A stretch of 61,081 bases of DNA from assembly GCA_030065825.1 (NCBI GenBank), contig JASJCY010000019.1:1-61081 (forward strand). Reading direction: 5' to 3'. The DNA comes from Nostocaceae cyanobacterium. GTDB taxonomy: Bacteria; Cyanobacteriota; Cyanobacteriia; Cyanobacteriales; Nostocaceae. Below, one piece after another: positions 57,081 to 61,081 of the stretch (its first letter is position 1; each line of letters starts with the position of its first letter). The notes under the pieces are model-generated. The model was not told the origin of the DNA and did not search any database. It worked only from the letters and a program-made list of their open reading frames with translations. The position numbers and the translations under genes were made by a program.

Positions 57081-57548
57081 CTAAGGATTTTGCTGTAGAC
57101 GTATTAAGATATTGTGAATTTGCCGTTTTAAATCGTTGTTACTTTGTAGTTCTCTAGTAATTTCGTTGAAACTTTGAGTATCCAAGCCATTTTCTTCAAC
57201 TGTTCTTTGGAAATTTTGACAGAAATCGACGACAATTTTTTTAGCTTTACGTGGAAGAGTTCGGATACTTTTGGGGTCATTACAAGTAATCTTAGGAACA
57301 GTTTGGTTAGACATCATTTTTTTGATTTCCACCAAGGCTTCTTCCCGTGCTGAATTCATTGTTAACCAAGTTTTAGCATAGTTTATCATTTCAGTTTCTG
57401 TCAGCTTGGTAGGAGTTTGACCCATAGCAGGGGAATTGAAGACTAAACTACTAGAAGCCACCGTAGTCGCAACAATACCAAAAAAGAAGATGTGGGATAG
57501 CATCCGATTGAATTGAGGTCTTAACAAAACATGAGATAGTCTTTTCAT
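57081..57548 (-). CDS. DUF4168-like exported protein
   Basis: The 155-residue protein has a signal peptide (1-43, long n-region then IVATTVASSSLVFNSPAMGQ). Its helical mature part ends in the DUF4168-like pattern LDTQSFNEITRELQSNNDLKRQIHNIL. Two cysteines (CNDPKS and FCQNF) could pair. DUF4168 proteins are periplasmic or secreted in cyanobacteria and proteobacteria, function unknown. The gene is convergent with the LuxR-type gene and stands alone between it and holA. Confidence 0.75.
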   Translation of the reverse strand: MKRLSHVLLRPQFNRMLSHIFFFGIVATTVASSSLVFNSPAMGQTPTKLTETEMINYAKTWLTMNSAREEALVEIKKMMSNQTVPKITCNDPKSIRTLPRKAKKIVVDFCQNFQRTVEENGLDTQSFNEITRELQSNNDLKRQIHNILIRLQQNP

Positions 57549-57656
57549 TTTCGATAGCAGAAATAACTACAATGGAGGAGTGTTAATCCCTTTGAATTAT
57601 TTTAAGAGACATAAGTTCCAGAAAAACTTTCATATATCAAAGTTTTATATTTACTG

Positions 57657-58643
57657 TCAACTTCTTTGACATACTTGACAAAGTTCTATTACTTTAGCCT
57701 GTAGTACAGATATTTCATTAGCCCCTTGCTTAAGACTAACCTCTAAATCTAATAGTAAAGGTAAGGTAGATAAGAGTTGCTGTACAGAAAGAGATTGGAC
57801 TTCTTGCTGTAAAAAGTAAATGCGCTTGGGATTTCCTATTTCCGCAGCTTTGGCGATCACAACTTGATCTCGTTCTCCACTTTCGACCATTATTTTGATC
57901 CACAACCAAGTGCGGAATTGTCCAATCAGTGTCGCAACTATCCGTAGGGCAGGTTCAGAAGCAGCTAAAAGATCCCCTACTAAGGTTAAGGCTTTGGCTG
58001 TATCTCCAGTTCTAATGGCTGCTGCTAATTGCAAACTATTTTGGGTCGTATTTCTAACTAACTTAGCAACAATATCTACGTCTTGTGGTTTACTTTCACC
58101 TTCACCATACAGCCGTAATTTTTCCAATTCATTATATAACAAACGCGTATTATTTCCTACCGCTGACGCCAAAAATTCTGCACTCCCGGGAGTCAGTTTA
58201 ACTCCCAGAGATTCAGCAGCTTGTTTAACATTTTGCAGGAGTAATTGGGTCTTCCAGGGTGGAATCACCGGAAATTCGCGGAATTCAGCACATCTTTTCA
58301 AAAGTTTCGTAGATTTCAGACGCTCGTCAGGTTTATTGCGACTAGTAAGCAATAAAAACGAGCCTTCGGGAATTACGGATACAGTACGTTGCAATTCTTC
58401 ACTAATATTAGCCGGACATTGCTGAAAAATAGTAGTATTGACCAGCCAAACCAAACGTCCACCAGCACCGAAAGGCGGTGTCATAACTTGGTTTAAACCC
58501 TGAATCACAGCATCAGTTTGTTCAGGGGGAAATATAGTGTAATTAAAACTTGTCCATAGAGGATCGAGAATGCGATCGCACAAAGCACTAACCGCCCCCT
58601 CCATTGTAAAATCATCCTCACCCCAATAAACATAAATTGGCAC
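57657..58643 (-). CDS. holA: DNA polymerase III delta subunit
   Basis: Delta opens the sliding clamp within the clamp loader. The 328-residue protein begins VPIYVYWGEDDFTMEGAV and has the delta-family elements LVWLVNTTIF, LLLTSRNKPDERLKSTKLLK, FLASAVGNNTRLLYNELEKL and IVATLIGQFRTWLWIK. The start is a GTG at 58641-58643 preceded by a perfect AAAGGAGG site 7 bases upstream. A longer open frame to 58820 exists, but those 59 codons are made of GTAGGGGCGGGG repeats and are not conserved, so they are excluded. Length then equals normal HolA. Confidence 0.92.
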   Translation of the reverse strand: MPIYVYWGEDDFTMEGAVSALCDRILDPLWTSFNYTIFPPEQTDAVIQGLNQVMTPPFGAGGRLVWLVNTTIFQQCPANISEELQRTVSVIPEGSFLLLTSRNKPDERLKSTKLLKRCAEFREFPVIPPWKTQLLLQNVKQAAESLGVKLTPGSAEFLASAVGNNTRLLYNELEKLRLYGEGESKPQDVDIVAKLVRNTTQNSLQLAAAIRTGDTAKALTLVGDLLAASEPALRIVATLIGQFRTWLWIKIMVESGERDQVVIAKAAEIGNPKRIYFLQQEVQSLSVQQLLSTLPLLLDLEVSLKQGANEISVLQAKVIELCQVCQRS

Positions 58644-58650
58644 AGTAGAA

Positions 58651-58658
58651 CCTCCTTT
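58651..58658 (-). promoter_or_regulatory. Shine-Dalgarno deciding the holA start
   Basis: Reverse-strand AAAGGAGG lies 7 bases before the GTG at 58643. It marks the GTG, not the upstream ATG inside repeats, as the true start. Confidence 0.85.
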
Positions 58659-58688
58659 CTTAGTAAGAGAGTGGCGAGATGAGAAAGT

Positions 58689-58815
58689 AGGGGCGGGGTT
58701 TCCCCGCCCAGGAGATGGGGTGATGGGGAAGTAGGGGCGGGGTTTCCCCGCCCAGGAGATGGGGGAGAATAATAACTCCACGCCTCCTGGGCGCAAGCAT
58801 TGCGCCCCTACAAAC
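58689..58815. repeat. Two GTAGGGGCGGGG hairpins and a GGGCGCAAGCATTGCGCCC hairpin
   Basis: Repeats of GTAGGGGCGGGGTTTCCCCGCCC at about 58689 and 58731, then TGGGCGCAAGCATTGCGCCCC near 58787. They fill the divergent promoter region of holA and the 2H-type gene. Confidence 0.85.
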
Positions 58816-58904
58816 TCCAAACTCCTAACTCGTAATCTCCAAGTTCCCCATTCCTCTCCAAATACTTTTAAAATCTATCAAGTGAGAGTGGGAGGCTAAA
58901 AAGA

Positions 58905-59699
58905 TTGGACGACAATTATCAAACTTACTTGAATCGGGTAGCGCGAATGACGTTACCAGAAGCTTATAAAACCCAAATCCAACATATTCAGGAATCCTCT
59001 AAGTTTTATCCCACAGCAGAAGGAACCAGACAAGCAGCACCTTTTCCTGGCTACACCGTAATTACCCCACCTTGGGAAGAACAATCACAAAACTCTGATT
59101 TCTTTGCACAACTGCAAGATTGTCAACAGCAACTGTTGCAAATCCTCAAAGATACTAATTTGATTGTACCCTTACCTCCAGGGAGCTTTCATTTGACCTT
59201 GGCAGACTTAATTTGGGAAAATGCTTATCTACATGCCATAGAAGAAAATCCACAATTTGAAGAAAATTTACGCTCTTGTTTTGCAGAAATCTTTCAGCAA
59301 TATCAAGAATCTATAACATCCACACAGAAACCGATTCACTGGCAAGTGCTAGGATTTATGATTATGCCTAGGGCTATAGGAGTTTCTTTAGTTCCTGCTA
59401 ATGAAAGTTCCTACCAGCAAATTGTTAACTTACGGCGAGTAATTTATCAAAATCCTAAATTAATCGCTTTGGGAGTTGAACAACAATATCATTTTACAGC
59501 CCATATAACACTAGGTTACTTTGGCAATATTTCACCCACTCTTAACCGCGAAACTCTATGCCAAAAACTGTCAGATTTAAATCTGCAATGGTTGGAAAAT
59601 CCGCCAGAAATTAACATTCATCGCGCTGAGCTACGTAAATTTGACGATATGGTTAGGTATTATCGCCAACCAGACTGGCCCAGTTTAGATTTTGAGTAG
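58905..59699 (+). CDS. 2H-phosphoesterase-like protein (DUF1868 type)
   Basis: The 264-residue soluble protein has two HxT motifs, SFHLTLADL (about residue 100) and AHITLGYF (about residue 200). These are the catalytic signature of the 2H phosphoesterase/ligT superfamily and fit DUF1868. Members act on 2',3'-cyclic phosphates, RNA ends or related nucleotides; the substrate here is unknown. The start is a TTG at 58905 with GGGAGG nine bases upstream. No in-frame ATG gives the conserved N-terminal DDNYQTYL segment. It is divergent from holA. Confidence 0.82.
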   Translation: MDDNYQTYLNRVARMTLPEAYKTQIQHIQESSKFYPTAEGTRQAAPFPGYTVITPPWEEQSQNSDFFAQLQDCQQQLLQILKDTNLIVPLPPGSFHLTLADLIWENAYLHAIEENPQFEENLRSCFAEIFQQYQESITSTQKPIHWQVLGFMIMPRAIGVSLVPANESSYQQIVNLRRVIYQNPKLIALGVEQQYHFTAHITLGYFGNISPTLNRETLCQKLSDLNLQWLENPPEINIHRAELRKFDDMVRYYRQPDWPSLDFE

Positions 59700-59832
59700 G
59701 GAATCACAGATGGGGAGATGGTGAGTCCAATCTCGTGCGCGGGTTAAGCGCGCCCAGAGAAGTGGCGTTGGGCGTAAGACCCTTCTCGTAGAGTACCCGT
59801 TCACCGGAGGTGTTCCCGTAGGGTAGGGGGAG

Positions 59833-59944
59833 GTAGGGGCGGGGTTTCCCCGCCCAGTAGATGGGAAGATAGGGAGGTAGGGGCGGGGTTTCCCCGCCCA
59901 GTAGATGGGAAGATGGGGAGGTAGGGGCGGGGTTTCCCCGCCCA
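59833..59944. repeat. Three GTAGGGGCGGGG hairpin units
   Basis: Units GTAGGGGCGGGGTTTCCCCG..CCCAGTAGATGGGAAGAT recur about every 45 bp between 59833 and 59944. They lie in the 300-bp gap before cobH with other short palindromes (cgcgcgggttaagcgcgcc near 59740). No cobalamin riboswitch elements were recognised. Confidence 0.88.
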
Positions 59945-59999
59945 GTAGATGGGAAGATGGGGAAAAATTAATAACTGCGCGCCTCCTAACTCCTAATTA

Positions 60000-60653
60000 A
60001 TGAAAATGGTATTTCCTATCCATCCAATTATGGAACAAAGTTTCGCCGTTATTGACCGTGAAATCGGCGAACATAACTTTACTTCACAAGAGTATGCGAT
60101 TACGCGTCGGGTAATTCACACTACTGCTGACTTTGAGTTTAAGGACTTGATCCGGTTTTCTCCCGGTGCGATCGCCTCTGGAATTGCAGCAATCCGCAAC
60201 CATGTACCAATTATTACTGATGTGGGCATGGTAAAGCAGGGAATAGCGGGATTATTGGCTCAAACCTTTGGTAATCAGTTAATTAGCGCCCTAGAAGTAG
60301 CCCAGGAAGCACTTCCAGGTAAAACCCGCACGGAAACTGGTTTGCTGGAATGTTATCGTCAATTTCCCCAAGGGATTTTTGTGATTGGGAATGCACCTAC
60401 AGCATTACTGGCTTTATGTCAAGAGTTAGCAAGCGCTAGTGTATTACCTGCTTTAGTAATTGGCGCTCCTGTGGGCTTTATTTCTGTGGTAGAGTCGAAA
60501 ATGGTATTAGCCCAAACACCAGTTAATCAGATTCGTATCTCAGGGCGCAAAGGCGGTTCTCCCGTTGCTGCTGCAATTCTTAATGCTTTAATTGTATTGG
60601 CATGGGAGTTAAAAGACAAAAGCCATGGGTTTTCGCCCGAATTGAACAAGTGA
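60000..60653 (+). CDS. cobH: Precorrin-8X methylmutase
   Basis: Moves a methyl group in corrin-ring synthesis, giving hydrogenobyrinate in the aerobic route or the cobalt form in the anaerobic route. The 217-residue enzyme shows the catalytic RRVIHTTADFEF (His about residue 41), ITDVGMVKQGI, FVIGNAPTALLAL, LPALVIGAPVGFISVVESK and RKGGSPVAAAILNAL. Length is normal. Another ATG at 60006 lies two codons downstream. No other cobalamin gene is adjacent, so the pathway is scattered. In anaerobic-pathway genomes the same family is called CbiC. Confidence 0.95.
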   Translation: MKMVFPIHPIMEQSFAVIDREIGEHNFTSQEYAITRRVIHTTADFEFKDLIRFSPGAIASGIAAIRNHVPIITDVGMVKQGIAGLLAQTFGNQLISALEVAQEALPGKTRTETGLLECYRQFPQGIFVIGNAPTALLALCQELASASVLPALVIGAPVGFISVVESKMVLAQTPVNQIRISGRKGGSPVAAAILNALIVLAWELKDKSHGFSPELNK

Positions 60654-60666
60654 AAGTAGTATATCA

Positions 60667-60846
60667 TATAGCGGTTTTCCCTCTTTGTCAAGTGCAATAA
60701 GAGTGGGATGGGCATCCCTGCCCGTCCTAATTTCAACGATTCCCTTTGTATTGTATACCCTGCACCGTAGACAGGTCGTGGCTTGGAGTAAGTAGGGGCG
60801 TGGTTTCCGCGCCCCTACTGCGCCTACAACCGAAAACCGCTGTATA
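60667..60846. repeat. MITE-like element with TATAGCGGTTTTC ends (copy 3, distinct interior)
   Basis: Begins TATAGCGGTTTTC and ends GAAAACCGCTGTATA, a terminal inverted repeat with one mismatch. The interior (gggatgggcatccctgcccgtcc, gtaggggcg..cgcccctac) differs from copies 1 and 2, so only the ends are shared. Confidence 0.7.
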
Positions 60847-60895
60847 GTATAACACATTTAATCACCTCCCAAATTGTAAATAAATCGCATTGCAT

Positions 60896-61081
60896 GGGGC
60901 ACGGCGTAGGTTAAATTCTGGTTATGTGGTGAGAATTAAATGATGCCGTGGTTGGGGCACGGCGTAGGTTAAATTCTGGTTATGTGGTGAGAATTAAATG
61001 ATGCCGTGGTTGGGGCACGGCGTAGGTTAAATTCTGGTTATGTGGTGAGAATTAAATGATGCCGTGGTTGGGGCACGGCGT
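60896..61081. repeat. 58-bp tandem GGGGCACGGC repeat at window edge
   Basis: Units GGGGCACGGCGTAGGTTAAA..GATGCCGTGGTT recur at about 60896, 60954 and 61012 and run off the end. The GGGGCACGGC and GATGCCGTG ends link it to the 9610 and 33079 elements. The true copy number cannot be known from this window. Confidence 0.88.

Noticed and set aside
57895-58425. 176-codon frame antisense to holA
   Set aside because: Composition of a mirror frame with no domain; the holA strand has strong family motifs.
59700-59999. Cobalamin riboswitch before cobH
   Set aside because: The gap is made of dispersed hairpins; no B12-box-like sequence was seen.

Overview
The window is chromosomal DNA of a filamentous, Nostocales-like cyanobacterium. 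The evidence is the HIP1 octamer (GCGATCGC) scattered through genes, stacked GGGAATA heptanucleotide repeats, many short palindromic dispersed repeats, and gene families typical of this group: DUF1517, CGLD27, DUF4168, SLH, CHASE2 hybrid kinases, a kinase fused to a formylglycine-generating-enzyme domain, and CHAT-TPR. Core genes for fatty acid synthesis (acpP, fabF), the Calvin cycle (transketolase), lipid A (lpxD), DNA replication (holA), cobalamin (cobH), an initiator tRNA and ribosome silencing (rsfS) show ordinary chromosome rather than a plasmid or prophage. No transposase, integrase or CRISPR array was seen.

Layout. 0.1-9.6 kb is signalling-rich: a CHASE2 hybrid histidine kinase, a response regulator-kinase 6 bp behind it, a secreted CHAT-TPR protein and a Ser/Thr kinase fused to an FGE-sulfatase domain. 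9.7-20.5 kb holds DUF1517, an RTX-type calcium-binding protein, a membrane GTPase, initiator tRNA-fMet, and a reverse-strand group (yqeK, rsfS, CGLD27, asparaginase), then an exported FAD enzyme. 20.8-28.3 kb has a Spy-like protein, a NarL-type two-component pair, TPR and SLH surface proteins and an HdrB-like protein. 28.9-32.8 kb is acpP-fabF-transketolase. 32.8-38.4 kb is repeat-rich and contains a strongly folded non-coding RNA candidate (33897-34255), two conserved-looking unknown genes, MltA and a short CDF transporter.

The most unusual region is 39.0-51.6 kb. It holds four dynamin-like GTPases (one fused behind a caspase domain and lacking its membrane half, one ending in a zinc ribbon), an M48 metallopeptidase placed 8 bp before one of the dynamins, and a convergent pair made of an EACC1-like small protein and a caspase with a seven-bladed WD40 propeller. 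Membrane-remodelling GTPases next to caspase-type and M48 proteases suggest a conflict, cell-death or membrane-stress module. The domain content is read from the sequence; the function is inference.

51.9-60.7 kb returns to housekeeping and signalling: lpxD, a GAF histidine kinase followed by a LuxR-type protein, a DUF4168 protein, holA with a GTG start, a 2H-phosphoesterase-like protein and cobH. Intergenic DNA is unusually rich in repeats. At least five families are present: an AAACCCGGTTTCT family, a GGGGCACGGC family, a TATAGCGGTTTTC-ended MITE-like family, GTAGGGGYGGGG tandem hairpins, and a GGGCGCAAG..TTGCGCCC family. One of them supplies the stop codon of the kinase-FGE gene and others lie just upstream of holA.
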